Assembly: GCA_031554215.1 (NCBI GenBank)
Contig: JAVBKF010000036.1
Coordinates: 1 to 54,066 of the forward strand
Source of the DNA: JAVBKE01 sp031554215
Lineage (GTDB): Bacteria > Bacillota > Bacilli > JARBTR01
Direction of reading: 5' to 3'
Length of the DNA stretch: 54,066 bases
In this document: one piece after another, positions 16,157-25,281 of the stretch
Layout: every line of letters starts with the position of its first letter
Numbering within the stretch: the stretch's first letter is position 1
Notes under the pieces: generated by a model
The model's input: the letters and a program-made list of their open reading frames with translations, nothing else
Databases searched by the model: none
What the model was told of the DNA's origin: nothing
Position numbers and translations under genes: made by a program

Positions 16157-16546
16157 ATGTTTAAGCATTTTAAAAGGGGCATAGCAAACTATGCAAATTT
16201 CTACGGTAGGGCGAGTAGAAAAGAATTCTGGATGTTCGCTTTGACGTATTTCCTACTTTCGTTTGGGATTCTTATTTTAGCCGGACTGGTTTGGGGACTT
16301 GGTGCTCAAATCTTAGGAGGACTAGTTGCTTTTATCGGTATCATTTTTTTACTAGCATTTATGGTTCCCATGTTTACAATTACCTGGAGACGTGTACAAG
16401 ATGTGGGTCAGCCTGGATCCTATTGTTTTCTCGCTGCCACCCCATTTGTTGGAGGGATCATCATTATCGTTTATGGTTGTCTTAAAGGGGACGAAGGTAG
16501 AAACAAATATGGACATGATCCGAAACAAAGACTGGCATCTAGCTAA
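16157..16546 (+). CDS. DUF805-family small membrane protein, copy 3
   Basis: 129 residues with four hydrophobic helices. Landmarks are NYANFYGRASRKEFW (about 11-25), the TWRRVQDVGQPG loop, and the terminal GRNKYGHDPK. The start is ATG 16157 with AAAAGGAGG 9-12 nt upstream. It is somewhat more diverged from copies 1 and 2 than they are from each other, especially in helices 1 and 2. The repeated loop with two arginines and an aspartate and the closing GxNxYGxDP are conserved in all copies, which marks them as the functionally constrained parts. Confidence 0.82.
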   Translation: MFKHFKRGIANYANFYGRASRKEFWMFALTYFLLSFGILILAGLVWGLGAQILGGLVAFIGIIFLLAFMVPMFTITWRRVQDVGQPGSYCFLAATPFVGGIIIIVYGCLKGDEGRNKYGHDPKQRLASS

Positions 16547-16624
16547 TGGTACTTTTTGAAAAAAATGAATGAATTTCTTTGATAAAGTTTACATGAATGT
16601 TATGCCAAGCAATGCAGCGGTCAG

Positions 16625-16653
16625 TTGACATATTAGTATCAAGATAATAATAT
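16625..16653 (+). promoter_or_regulatory. Probable asnO promoter
   Basis: A perfect TTGACA (16625-16630), a 17-nt spacer and TAATAT (16648-16653). The resulting leader of about 200 nt before the asnO start contains a C-rich run (about 16780-16788). No T-box motif was found. Confidence 0.45.
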
Positions 16654-16868
16654 TGATAAAAAAATAGCGATATCATAATTGATAGGGTTATTTTTTTTGC
16701 ATTCATAGTGTTCTTGTGTTTGGTTCACACACATTTTTTCGTAACGTACATTTCGCAAAATCTATTGGGTCAGTCCTTCTCCCCCCCGCATACAATATAA
16801 GGATGCAAGGAGCCAAGTCGTTTGGCATTGGAAATAGTTCCATGTTTATGAGCGAGAGGAAGATGGGT

Positions 16869-18719
16869 TTGTGCGGTATTACAGGTTGGGTTGAATTTGA
16901 TGCTAATATCGAGCGTGATATTGATTTATTGTATAAAATGACCACGACTTTATCAAAGCGTGGGCCAGATGCGACAAATTATTGGTCTAATCGCCATGTA
17001 GGCTTTGGTCACAAGCGATTATCCGTAGTTGACCCAGTTGGCGGGAAGCAGCCAATGGTGCGAATGAAAGACAATCATCGTTATGTACTTAGTTACAATG
17101 GTGAATTGTACAATACAGACGAGATCAGACATGAGCTTGCGCTAAAAGGGTATCAGTTTGAAGGGCATTCGGATACGGAGGTCTTGCTCACAGCTTATAT
17201 CGAATGGCAAGAAAATTGTTTAGCGCGTTTTAATGGCATATTTGCTTTTTCCATTTGGGATGAGAAGCGTAAACGCGTTTTTATAGCACGGGATCGGCTT
17301 GGTGTGAAGCCTCTTTTCTACTCGCATCAGGGGAACCGGTTCTTATTTGGTTCTGAAATGAAAGCGATTTTGGCACATCCCGAAGCAAAAGCAGTCATCA
17401 CGATGACGGGGCTCGCTGAACTGCTCGGGCTAGGGCCTTCAAGAATTCCAGGTAGCGGTGTGTTTAAACAGATGGAGGAACTTCGCCCGGGGCATTATTG
17501 TACATTTTCGCGAAAAGGTTTTACTGTAAAGCGGTATTGGAATGTGGTGAGTAAACCACATACAGAAAATTATGCTGAAACGGTTGAACATGTTCGGTTT
17601 CTGGTAGAAGATGCTGTTAAAAGGCAACTGGTTTCGGATGTTCCGCTTTGTACTTTCTTATCTGGTGGAATTGACTCTAGCGCAATTACCGCGATAGCTG
17701 CAAAGGAATATCATGCAACAGGGAAAAGGCGTTTGCATACGTATTCGGTTGATTATGAGGGAAACAATCAACATTTTGTCGCCAACGACTTTCAGCCAAA
17801 TGCTGATGCTGATTATATTAACTTGGTGAGAAAATCCTACAACACGGAGCATCATAATATCATTGTTGGCCAAGATGCATTGCTTGAGGCATTGAAAGAG
17901 GCGACACTTGTACGTGATCTTCCTGGGATGGCTGATATTGATGCCTCATTATTGTTATTTTGCAAGGAGATTCGCAAGGACTTTGTCGTTGGCTTGTCTG
18001 GTGAGTGTGCTGATGAGGTGTTTGGTGGTTACCCTTGGTTTTATCGTGATGTTGATTTGTCTGCAAAGCACACATTTCCTTGGATTCGCTCGACGGATTT
18101 GCGGAGTGATTTACTGCAAGATGATCTCAGTGCCAAACTAGATATTGAATCATTTGTATCGAGTCGGTATCTGGATATGGTCAGCGAGACACCGCTGTTA
18201 GACGGTGAAAGTAAACTGGAATCAGAACGGCGTCAATTATTTTATATGTGTATGAACTGGTTTATGGCAACATTACTGGATCGTAAGGACCGCATGAGCA
18301 TGGCAGCAAGCATTGAGGTGAGGGTACCATTTTCGGATCACCGTATTGTCGAATATGCGTGGAATATTCCTTGGGAAATGAAAATGTCGAATGGACGTGA
18401 AAAAGGGATTTTGCGGGATGCTGTGTCACATTTATTACCACAACAAATTGTCCAGAGAAAGAAAAGCCCCTATCCGAAAACACATCATCCACGTTACACG
18501 GAAATAGTGAAAGCGGAAATACAAGCGATTTTAAGACAGCGAGATTCCGTGCTACACACACTTTTTGCGAAAGAAAAGCTAAACGCGCTTGTAGAATCTG
18601 GTGGTGCGGCGTTATCGAAACCTTGGTTTGGTCAACTAATGACTGGTCCTCAATTATTGGCGTATTTTATTCAGATTCATTACTGGTTTGAACAAAAGCG
18701 GATTCATATTGAAGGCTGA
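16869..18719 (+). CDS. asnO: Glutamine-hydrolysing asparagine synthase, AsnO type
   Basis: A 616-residue class II amidotransferase. The N-terminal glutaminase domain (1 to about 210) must begin with the nucleophilic Cys2. This fixes the start at TTG 16869 (TTG TGC), with AGAGGA 8 nt upstream; a longer in-frame ATG at 16716 would bury the cysteine and is rejected. The YNGELYN and GHSDTEVLL motifs follow. The synthase domain carries the ATP-binding LSGGIDSSAI (about 251-260) and SGECADE pyrophosphate-loop motifs. It converts aspartate, glutamine and ATP to asparagine. Length and text match B. subtilis AsnO (YisO, 614 residues). It is monocistronic, with a terminator at 18768. Confidence 0.93.
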   Translation: MCGITGWVEFDANIERDIDLLYKMTTTLSKRGPDATNYWSNRHVGFGHKRLSVVDPVGGKQPMVRMKDNHRYVLSYNGELYNTDEIRHELALKGYQFEGHSDTEVLLTAYIEWQENCLARFNGIFAFSIWDEKRKRVFIARDRLGVKPLFYSHQGNRFLFGSEMKAILAHPEAKAVITMTGLAELLGLGPSRIPGSGVFKQMEELRPGHYCTFSRKGFTVKRYWNVVSKPHTENYAETVEHVRFLVEDAVKRQLVSDVPLCTFLSGGIDSSAITAIAAKEYHATGKRRLHTYSVDYEGNNQHFVANDFQPNADADYINLVRKSYNTEHHNIIVGQDALLEALKEATLVRDLPGMADIDASLLLFCKEIRKDFVVGLSGECADEVFGGYPWFYRDVDLSAKHTFPWIRSTDLRSDLLQDDLSAKLDIESFVSSRYLDMVSETPLLDGESKLESERRQLFYMCMNWFMATLLDRKDRMSMAASIEVRVPFSDHRIVEYAWNIPWEMKMSNGREKGILRDAVSHLLPQQIVQRKKSPYPKTHHPRYTEIVKAEIQAILRQRDSVLHTLFAKEKLNALVESGGAALSKPWFGQLMTGPQLLAYFIQIHYWFEQKRIHIEG

Positions 18720-18767
18720 AATACGTATGTACACAGGCAATTCATGTACTTTTGAAATGAAAATACT

Positions 18768-18787
18768 AGGGCTTAATGCCCTTTTTT
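18768..18787 (+). terminator. asnO terminator
   Basis: AGGGC (18768-18772), loop TTAAT, GCCCT (18778-18782), then a run of six T. It lies about 50 nt past the asnO stop. Confidence 0.75.
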
Positions 18788-18898
18788 GTTGTGAAAAAAC
18801 AGGAGGACTGTGTTCTACATTGTCAGTAGTGGAACAGTAACTGATTTTCTGACAATTGCACAGCAATAAGCAAGATGCGTGTTTTTTGGGGGCGACGC

Positions 18899-18907
18899 TG
18901 GTATGAT
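18899..18907 (+). promoter_or_regulatory. Extended -10 upstream of the GH13-like gene
   Basis: TGG-TATGAT at 18899-18907 has the TGn extension but no clear -35. It would start the mRNA about 45 nt before the ATG. Confidence 0.4.
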
Positions 18908-18960
18908 ATAGCCATCGTTCTATAGAAATCAAATACAACCTTACGCCGAAAGGACAAACA

Positions 18961-20112
18961 ATGCTGAAAAAAACTGTAATCATGGTCTTTCTTGTCGTTT
19001 TTCTAGGAAATATATCGATGTCAGTGGAAGCGAGCGGTGTTCGCGCAGAGGACAGGGTGTATTACATTGATGTTGATCGCTTTGTTGATGGGCGTAATGA
19101 GAATAACCCTGCGGTTGATCCTTATAATGACTCGGAGATTCGGGGCGGGGATCTAGTGGGTGTGTATCAGAAATTAGATGTGATTCAAAGTATGGGTTTC
19201 ACAACGATTTGTCTTAGCCCCTTGCTAAATGTGAGTGGGGAGATTTACCCGTACTTTGGGACGGAGCAGGACCTCAAACAGTTGGTTCGTAAAGTGCACG
19301 AAATGAAAATGACAGTGAAGATTGCTTACAGTTCCGAAACGAGTCGCACCCAGGTAAAGGATTTTGCGCAAATGCATCAAGTGGATGGAATACTAGATGC
19401 TAGTCAATTAGAGACAGCACAATCAGCTATAATGAGATCTGTTTTCTCGAAACCGAATACACCGATTTCTGAACTCAGCGAAGTGAGGTATCAGCAAGGT
19501 ACGATGATTGCGATTGATGGTCCGACATCTGAGCGGTTTACCCATACCATTGTCGAAGCGAAACAATTTCCTGCGACAAGATGGAAGCTAGCTTTAACCT
19601 ATCTTTATACGACGCCACAAATACCGATTATTTACTATGGGTCGGAAGCTAGTCTAAACGGTGGGGCACCGCCGGATAATCGTCCAATGATGTCACTAGT
19701 TGACAGAGATATTGCTGACTTAATGACGAAATTAGCCAATATCAGGGATACGTATCCTGTGTTGACGAAAGGCAATATCACATTTTTGAAAAGCCCTAGT
19801 GGCGTCCTAGTATATGAACGGCGTTACCAAGGTAAACAAGCGGTGATTGTCATCAACAACAGTATGAAAACGAAGACAATTCATCTTGATCATCGTGCGT
19901 TTGGACAAGACAAAGAATTACGCGGGATGCTGCACGGCTACCGGGTGCAAAATGAGACGGATGGTTATGCGATTACGCTTGATCCAGAAACGAGCGAGAT
20001 TTATATTGCCGGTGATAAGACCGGTTTTAACTATGCAATTGCAGTTGCACCGATTGTGGCTTTCATGGTTTTTGGTAATTTGTTTATCTTTATGAAGAAG
20101 CGAAAGCACTAG
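18961..20112 (+). CDS. Membrane-anchored GH13-like protein lacking catalytic residues
   Basis: A 383-residue protein: signal peptide (1 to about 24), a body resembling an alpha-amylase (GH13) barrel, and a C-terminal helix (about 352-376) ending in KKRKH, so it is exported and membrane-anchored. GH13 landmarks remain: VYYIDVDRFVDG near 33, RGGDLVGVYQKLDVIQSMGF near 61-80, IPIIYYGSE near 221-229. The catalytic blocks are gone. Region II (normally GxRxDxxxH) reads DGILDASQLE at 142-151. Region IV (normally DNHDxxR) reads IDGPTSERF at 185-193. Region I is not recognisable. The frame is intact, so it is probably a pseudoenzyme, perhaps a glycan-binding protein, rather than a pseudogene. The start is ATG 18961 behind AAAGGA. 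Confidence 0.75.
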   Translation: MLKKTVIMVFLVVFLGNISMSVEASGVRAEDRVYYIDVDRFVDGRNENNPAVDPYNDSEIRGGDLVGVYQKLDVIQSMGFTTICLSPLLNVSGEIYPYFGTEQDLKQLVRKVHEMKMTVKIAYSSETSRTQVKDFAQMHQVDGILDASQLETAQSAIMRSVFSKPNTPISELSEVRYQQGTMIAIDGPTSERFTHTIVEAKQFPATRWKLALTYLYTTPQIPIIYYGSEASLNGGAPPDNRPMMSLVDRDIADLMTKLANIRDTYPVLTKGNITFLKSPSGVLVYERRYQGKQAVIVINNSMKTKTIHLDHRAFGQDKELRGMLHGYRVQNETDGYAITLDPETSEIYIAGDKTGFNYAIAVAPIVAFMVFGNLFIFMKKRKH

Positions 20113-20129
20113 CTCTGTGTGCTAAACAA

Positions 20130-20178
20130 AAAACAAGCATGTGCGACTGCGGTACTCCCGAGAGAACATGCTTGTTTT
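20130..20178. terminator. Bidirectional terminator
   Basis: AAAACAAGCATGT (20130-20142) pairs perfectly with ACATGCTTGTTTT (20166-20178) around a 23-nt loop. It serves both the GH13-like gene (plus) and yajQ (minus). Confidence 0.85.
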
Positions 20179-20189
20179 GGGCTCAGCAA

Positions 20190-20690
20190 TTAGCGATAAT
20201 TCACAAATTGCATTTCTACCGTTAAATTTTTTGCTTCTCTTACGAGTGAGATGATTTTTTGGAGGTCATCTTTGTTCTTTCCTGTTACGCGCATTTGATC
20301 ATCTTGAATCTGTGTTTTTACTTTGACTCCACTATTTTTGATTAATGTGTTCAAAATTTTTGCGTTATCACGATCAATACCTTGCATTAGTTTCACACGC
20401 TGCCTGACTGTGGCACTTGCTGCGCCTTCTACTTTTCCGTAATCGAGATTACCAATTGGTACACCGCGTTTAATCAGTTTTGTCAGCAAAACATCTTTCA
20501 GTTGATCCAATTTATACTCATCATCTGAGACAAGCACCAATTCTTCCTTTTCTTTCTCCAGCTTGATTTCGCTCTTACTTCCTTTGAAGTCATAGCGTGT
20601 TGCAATTTCCTTTGTAGCTGCTGTTACCGCGTTGACGACTTCAGGTATCTCAACCTTTGAGACGATATCAAATGAACATTCTTTTGCCAA
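20190..20690 (-). CDS. yajQ: YajQ-family (DUF520) nucleotide-binding protein
   Basis: A 166-residue soluble protein of the YajQ family: KECSFDIVSKVEIPEVVNAV at the start, TRYDFKGSKSEI near 32-43, and a C-terminal half with QIQDDQMRVTGKNKDDLQ. YajQ folds as two ferredoxin-like domains. Members bind nucleic acid or cyclic di-GMP; the role in Bacilli is not settled. The start is TTG 20690 with GGAGGAGA and a 5-nt gap, matching the family N-terminus (MAKE-). A longer upstream frame is rejected because it adds unrelated sequence. It is followed by the shared terminator and is likely monocistronic. Confidence 0.92.
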   Translation of the reverse strand: MAKECSFDIVSKVEIPEVVNAVTAATKEIATRYDFKGSKSEIKLEKEKEELVLVSDDEYKLDQLKDVLLTKLIKRGVPIGNLDYGKVEGAASATVRQRVKLMQGIDRDNAKILNTLIKNSGVKVKTQIQDDQMRVTGKNKDDLQKIISLVREAKNLTVEMQFVNYR

Positions 20691-20898
20691 TAAAATCTCC
20701 TCCAGATCCTTTTTCTTTATTATAAAATTTTTTGTGAAATAAGGAAAGCACGTCCTTAGTTTATTATCCTTGTGACCAATGTAGTATGACCTCGTTCGAT
20801 GCGAGTGCCGAGTAGTTCTAAAGTAACAGGTTAAAATCTTATTAAAGCACCATGAAATAAGGAACTGCATTATCGCCAGTCCCTCGTTTTCTGCTCTA

Positions 20899-21753
20899 TT
20901 ATTGCAGTTTATTTAAGAATGTAATGCACAGTGCGCCAGGACCCGCATGCGCTGTGATCGAAGCACCGATTTCAGTGATTTCAAATTGCTTCACATCGAA
21001 TCTTTCTTCAATCTGTGCTTTGACATTCAGTGCCTCATCAAGACAATCAGCATGACAAATACCAACGGTTTGCTTCGATAATTGATCGCCCATGGCAGCC
21101 ATTTTTTGAAAAAGAGCTTCGTATAATTTTTTTTTGCCACGAAATTTATCAATTGGCTCAATTTTTCCGTCAACTATGGTTAGTAAAGGTTTGATATTGA
21201 GCATACCACCGACAAAAGCAGCTCTTCGGGTCATCCGGCCACCACGTGCAATGTAATCTAGATTATCGACCGTAAATAAGTGCTCCGTATGCCGGGCCAT
21301 GGACTCAGCAAACGCAATCAATTCTTCATAACTGTACGCATGCTGCTTGTGTACGCATGCTTTTACAACTAGTCCAAGCCCAATTGAAGCACATTTTGAG
21401 TCGATGACTTTCATTTGAAAATCAGGATAATCTTCTTTGACGAGATCGCGGAGCATGAGTGCTGTCGCAAATGTACCGCTGAGTTCTGAAGAAAAGACGA
21501 GATAGATCCCTTGCTGTTTTTCCTCGGCAATCTTTCTGAAGGCAGCTTCGATCATCGCTGGTGAACCGTGTGATGTTTTCGGTGATCCTCCAGCCCGCAT
21601 GAAGTCATTTACTTCTTTCGGCGATATAGAGACCTTGTCTAGGTAGTCGATTCCATTGATATGAACACCATGAGGGATACTAATTAAATTATTTTCCTCG
21701 AAATACGACAGTGGTAAGTCACTAGGACCATCCGCAATGATTTGAATTGTCAC
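20899..21753 (-). CDS. DegV-family fatty-acid-binding protein
   Basis: A 284-residue protein of the DegV family: an N-terminal subdomain with the conserved DGPSDLP and SGGSPKTSHGSP-like block (here AGGSPKTSHGSP, about 54-65), a central YIARGGRMT motif near 168-176, and the C-terminal segment ending GPGALCITF. DegV proteins bind a single fatty acid in a deep cleft; in several Firmicutes (FakB) they present it to the FakA kinase for phospholipid synthesis. No fakA lies nearby. The start is GTG 21753 with AAAGGAG and an 8-nt gap. Which DegV paralogue this is, and whether it works with FakA, cannot be decided. Confidence 0.9.
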   Translation of the reverse strand: MTIQIIADGPSDLPLSYFEENNLISIPHGVHINGIDYLDKVSISPKEVNDFMRAGGSPKTSHGSPAMIEAAFRKIAEEKQQGIYLVFSSELSGTFATALMLRDLVKEDYPDFQMKVIDSKCASIGLGLVVKACVHKQHAYSYEELIAFAESMARHTEHLFTVDNLDYIARGGRMTRRAAFVGGMLNIKPLLTIVDGKIEPIDKFRGKKKLYEALFQKMAAMGDQLSKQTVGICHADCLDEALNVKAQIEERFDVKQFEITEIGASITAHAGPGALCITFLNKLQ

Positions 21754-22217
21754 TGATTCATCTCCTTTATTGTTAAAAATGTTCTATCATTCGTCTACAA
21801 GTGAGACGACTTTGAGTTATCAGTATCATCGGTCAGTTTAAATGAAACGAATTTAAAATTATCAGTGCAGTGAAGAAAGTTAATGTCCAAACGACGTAAT
21901 GTCCTTTCCTAACTTATCACTTTCTCCTTATATTTTCAATATACCCTGTTTTGTTTTAACTTTTTTTTCGCCTACAGACCTATAGGTCATTGACTTCTTC
22001 ATTAAATATTTATTTTTAACTTCTGTGCTCTCTGCTCATTAACCTGCACATCATCACAGTTTTTTCTGCTCATCTTGAACAAGGGAGATGCCTATATTTA
22101 GGCTGTTACCAGTGATAGATGTTCCTAATGGGTTCATGTGTTTACCCAACAAATAGGTCGTTGGCAGGTAGAATGGAGATGTCCATTGCTCATCATAATA
22201 GTGATGTATTTAACTGA
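21754..22217. other. Gap between degV-type gene and the Bce module
   Basis: An AT-rich stretch without a coding frame, RNA gene or repeat that I can support. The Bce operator and promoter lie at its right end. Confidence 0.4.
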
Positions 22218-22235
22218 TGTGACATGATTGTCACA
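22218..22235 (+). promoter_or_regulatory. Bce-type response-regulator operator
   Basis: The perfect palindrome TGTGACA-TGAT-TGTCACA fits the TnACA-N4-TGTnA pattern bound by BceR-type regulators in Firmicutes. A TATAGT at 22278-22283 without a -35 lies downstream. The operator centre is then about 63 bp before the likely start of transcription, as for an activated promoter. The regulator is inferred to be the one encoded at 26677. Confidence 0.72.
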
Positions 22236-22337
22236 TTGAAAGAGGATACTGCGATGGATGGACGTGCGCCCGGCCAGTATAGTTAGGGTACCCGAATAAA
22301 TTGAAAGCTACATGTTTAGCATGAAGGAGTGAATGAG

Positions 22338-23081
22338 ATGAATATCATCGAAACGAAGAATTTAGTGAAACAATATGGAAAGGTAACTGTGCTCAAGGGG
22401 ATTGATTTAACGATTCAGTCAGGTGAACTAACTGCTATTATGGGGCCGTCTGGTTCTGGGAAGTCAACACTGATGAACGTGTTGTCATCAATTGATCAGA
22501 TATCCGGTGGTGAAATCTGGCTTGAAGGTCAATCTGTTTTAGATGTAACCAAAAAGAAGTTGCGTCTATTTCGTCAAGAGAAAATGGGCTTTATTTTCCA
22601 AGATTATAATCTTTTAGATACACTGACTGTAAAGGAAAATATCCTTTTGCCACTATCACTTAAGCGGGTTACAGCAAGTGAAATGGAGAAGCGACTTGCA
22701 CCGATTATCAAAGCACTGAATTTAGAAGACCTATTAGATAAGTACCCAACAGAAATTTCAGGTGGACAAAAACAACGGACTGCTTCTGCAAGAGCGATTA
22801 TCACAAGCCCTGCAATTGTCTTTGCTGATGAACCAACGGGTGCACTTGATTCGCGCTCAGCGACGCATTTATTGGAACAACTTGTTTTGCTCAATGAGGT
22901 GTTTAAGACGACACTCCTGATGGTGACACATGATGTCTTTGCTGCGAGCTATTGCAAACGAATTATTTTTCTTCGTGATGGTGCGATTGTCAATGAAATT
23001 TATCGTGGTGATCTCGATCAGAAGCAATTCTATCAGCAAATTTTGAATACACAAAGCTGGATTGGGGGGGGACACGGATGA
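22338..23081 (+). CDS. ABC transporter ATP-binding protein, BceA type
   Basis: A 247-residue ATPase of the MacB/BceA class: Walker A GPSGSGKST at 36-44, Q-loop near 90 (FQDYNLLD), signature ISGGQKQR near 139-146, Walker B VFADEPTGALDS, and an H-loop histidine in VTHD. The start is ATG 22338, because AAGGAG then lies 8 nt upstream; a GTG 9 nt earlier is too close. It overlaps the permease gene by the ATGA junction at 23078-23081. With the permease it forms a Bce-type detoxification and sensing complex for peptide antibiotics that target lipid II cycle intermediates. A run of eight G (23065-23072) precedes its end. Confidence 0.9.
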   Translation: MNIIETKNLVKQYGKVTVLKGIDLTIQSGELTAIMGPSGSGKSTLMNVLSSIDQISGGEIWLEGQSVLDVTKKKLRLFRQEKMGFIFQDYNLLDTLTVKENILLPLSLKRVTASEMEKRLAPIIKALNLEDLLDKYPTEISGGQKQRTASARAIITSPAIVFADEPTGALDSRSATHLLEQLVLLNEVFKTTLLMVTHDVFAASYCKRIIFLRDGAIVNEIYRGDLDQKQFYQQILNTQSWIGGGHG

Positions 23082-25048
23082 GCCTCCTCGCGCTAACTAA
23101 ACGAAATTTCCAGCGGAACTTTCAATTGTATGGCATCTATTTGGTTTCAATGATTCTAGGTGTGGTCATTTATTTCACCTTTTCTGCGCTGACGTATAAC
23201 GAAGACATCTTGAATTCCGTTGATGGGAAGGAATATTTTCAGTTAGGGATCCAGCTAGGTTCCGCTGTGATGTTCATCTTCATTGTTTTCTTTATCCTCT
23301 ACGCAAATACTTTCTTTATGAAACAACGAACAAAAGAGTTTGGTATGTATTTGCTGTTTGGGATGAATGAGCGTCAAATTGCGTTTATGGTATTCTATGA
23401 AACGGTATTTATTGTCGCCGTTTCACTTGTAATAGGGCTTGTTACTGGCGGGATTTTGTCAAAGTTCTTTGGCACCATTTTGATGAATTTAATGCATTAT
23501 GAGGGAACAGTGTCAGTGTCTTTCCCGATTGAATCGATTCTTTCAACGACCGTTCTTTTTTTATTGCTCGCTGTTATGATTACGCTGCAAAGCTATTGGA
23601 TGGTTAAACGTGTACAATTGGTTGATTTATTTCACGCCAAAGAGAAATTGGAGAAGCCGATTCGGCCATCTGTTTGGGTTGCATTACTGTCTATCCTATT
23701 ACTCGCTACTTCACTGTACATGATAAGCTTAGGAACTGAGGCTGATATCTGGCGTGATCATACAAAGGTTAGTATGATTTCTGTTGTCGTAGGTATGATT
23801 GTTGGTACGTACTTATTTTTCCGGCAATTTACTGGGTGGCTACTGAGTACTGTGACAAAACGGAAACGTTACCATGAAGGTGATACTGCACTCTGGACAG
23901 GTTCGCTGCGTTTTCAGGCAAAGGGTAATGCGTTGACATTAACTTTCATTTCACTTTTCAGTGTTGTGCTAATCTTCTTAGTAGGATTTGTCCTTATTAA
24001 CTATCAGGTACAGTTTTCAGCAAGCCGTATTAACTTGCCAAATGATATTGCCTTTCAGTCAATGGACAAAGAGACAAATGCAGAAATTGACGCGATGATT
24101 GAGCAGTCAGATCATGATATCCAGTACCACTACACTTTGAACAGTGTGCAAGCGAAACCGTTGTCGGATATCGAGCCAGCCTTTGAAAACGCTGGCATGT
24201 ACACGAAGGACGTGTATCTGGTTTCTGAAACGGCGTACAATGATCTGAGAGTATTACGCAGCGACGGGGACGCGATTGACCTAAACGGAAAAGAAGCCAT
24301 TTCAATGTCACAAGGAACGGATAAAGAAAAGAAATATACTGCTGGTACGGGCGAGGCGCCAGAGATCGTTCTTGCTACAAGTGATCAGGAAGTGACCTTT
24401 GAATTAGTTGAAAAACAAAATTATGCACTGCTTGGTTGGGCGACTGATCCTGATCAAGGAATGCTCTATAAGCCGGCTGTACTTGTCGTTTCTGATGAAG
24501 CCTATCAAGAAATGACTGTTCAAGAAGGGGTTAAACCCTTTGAAATCTATCAGGTGGAAGATAGTAAGATGGCTGGCGAACTATCAGAAGATGTCCATGC
24601 GCTTGTGAGCGGGCAGAAAGAGTCCTATTACTCATCGTTTGCTGATATCTACCCAATTCAAATTGAGAATTCTTCACTGCTCCTGTTTGCCAGTTCCTTT
24701 CTAGCGGCAATTGCGATCTTTGCACTCGCTAGTGTCATCTATTTCAAGCAATTACGTGAGGCGACAGAAGAGCAAAGACATTACCAAATACTCGGGAAAA
24801 TGGGGATGGAAGAGCGCCAGATGAAATCGGTAATTCGTAAACAACAATTCTTTGTTTTCTTCCCGCCACTATTACTCGGAATAGTTGAAAGTGCTTTCAT
24901 GATTAAGTACTTCATGCTTGATAATATTCAGGGAATCACGGGACTTGAGAAAACGGTTGTCGGGTTGTATATCATCTATTTTATCATCTATTTCTTGCTC
25001 TATTTATCATCGACAAAGCTTTACTACCGCATTGTTCGGCAACGTTAA
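23078..25048 (+). CDS. BceB-type ABC permease of an antimicrobial-peptide module
   Basis: A 656-residue permease of the FtsX/BceB class: about ten helices with the hallmark large extracellular domain (about residues 305-530) between helices 7 and 8, which recognises the antibiotic-lipid complex. It is translationally coupled to the ATPase by ATGA. BceB-type permeases both release the target from the drug and signal to a BceS-type kinase lacking its own sensor. The matching kinase and regulator are encoded 0.6 kb downstream on the opposite strand. The specificity (bacitracin, nisin, other lantibiotics) cannot be read from sequence. Confidence 0.9.
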   Translation: MSLLALTKRNFQRNFQLYGIYLVSMILGVVIYFTFSALTYNEDILNSVDGKEYFQLGIQLGSAVMFIFIVFFILYANTFFMKQRTKEFGMYLLFGMNERQIAFMVFYETVFIVAVSLVIGLVTGGILSKFFGTILMNLMHYEGTVSVSFPIESILSTTVLFLLLAVMITLQSYWMVKRVQLVDLFHAKEKLEKPIRPSVWVALLSILLLATSLYMISLGTEADIWRDHTKVSMISVVVGMIVGTYLFFRQFTGWLLSTVTKRKRYHEGDTALWTGSLRFQAKGNALTLTFISLFSVVLIFLVGFVLINYQVQFSASRINLPNDIAFQSMDKETNAEIDAMIEQSDHDIQYHYTLNSVQAKPLSDIEPAFENAGMYTKDVYLVSETAYNDLRVLRSDGDAIDLNGKEAISMSQGTDKEKKYTAGTGEAPEIVLATSDQEVTFELVEKQNYALLGWATDPDQGMLYKPAVLVVSDEAYQEMTVQEGVKPFEIYQVEDSKMAGELSEDVHALVSGQKESYYSSFADIYPIQIENSSLLLFASSFLAAIAIFALASVIYFKQLREATEEQRHYQILGKMGMEERQMKSVIRKQQFFVFFPPLLLGIVESAFMIKYFMLDNIQGITGLEKTVVGLYIIYFIIYFLLYLSSTKLYYRIVRQR

Positions 25049-25170
25049 ATACTTGCCAAACATGTGTATGCGTTATCAATTGTGGGGCAAAGTAATTGAA
25101 GAAGTGACATGGAAATAAGCTAGGAATGGTCTCCATGAGTCCACTCAGGCAATCATTCCCTTCCTGCTGA

Positions 25171-25199
25171 TTGAAAAGGAAATGATCGATAAATATATA
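25171..25199 (+). promoter_or_regulatory. Promoter of the zinc-ribbon gene
   Basis: TTGAAA (25171-25176), a 17-nt spacer and TATATA (25194-25199). A second candidate, an extended -10 TGG-TATGAT, lies at 25233-25241. Either would transcribe the zinc-ribbon gene independently of the transporter. Confidence 0.5.
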
Positions 25200-25281
25200 C
25201 GTTAAATAGGGGAGGAGGAAGGTGTCTACACATGGTATGATAAATTAGATTGAATTGCGAAGACTCGGAGGAGAAACGTTC

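Noticed and set aside
16685..16700. T-rich stretch with a TATCA/TGATA hairpin before asnO, as a terminator
   Set aside because: The stem is only five A/T-rich pairs, too weak to call.
16716..16868. N-terminal extension of asnO to an upstream ATG
   Set aside because: It would bury the catalytic Cys2 of the glutaminase domain and has no ribosome site; TTG 16869 fits both.
20691..20870. N-terminal extension of yajQ
   Set aside because: The family starts at the TTG-Ala-Lys-Glu position, which has GGAGGAGA just upstream; the extension is unrelated text.
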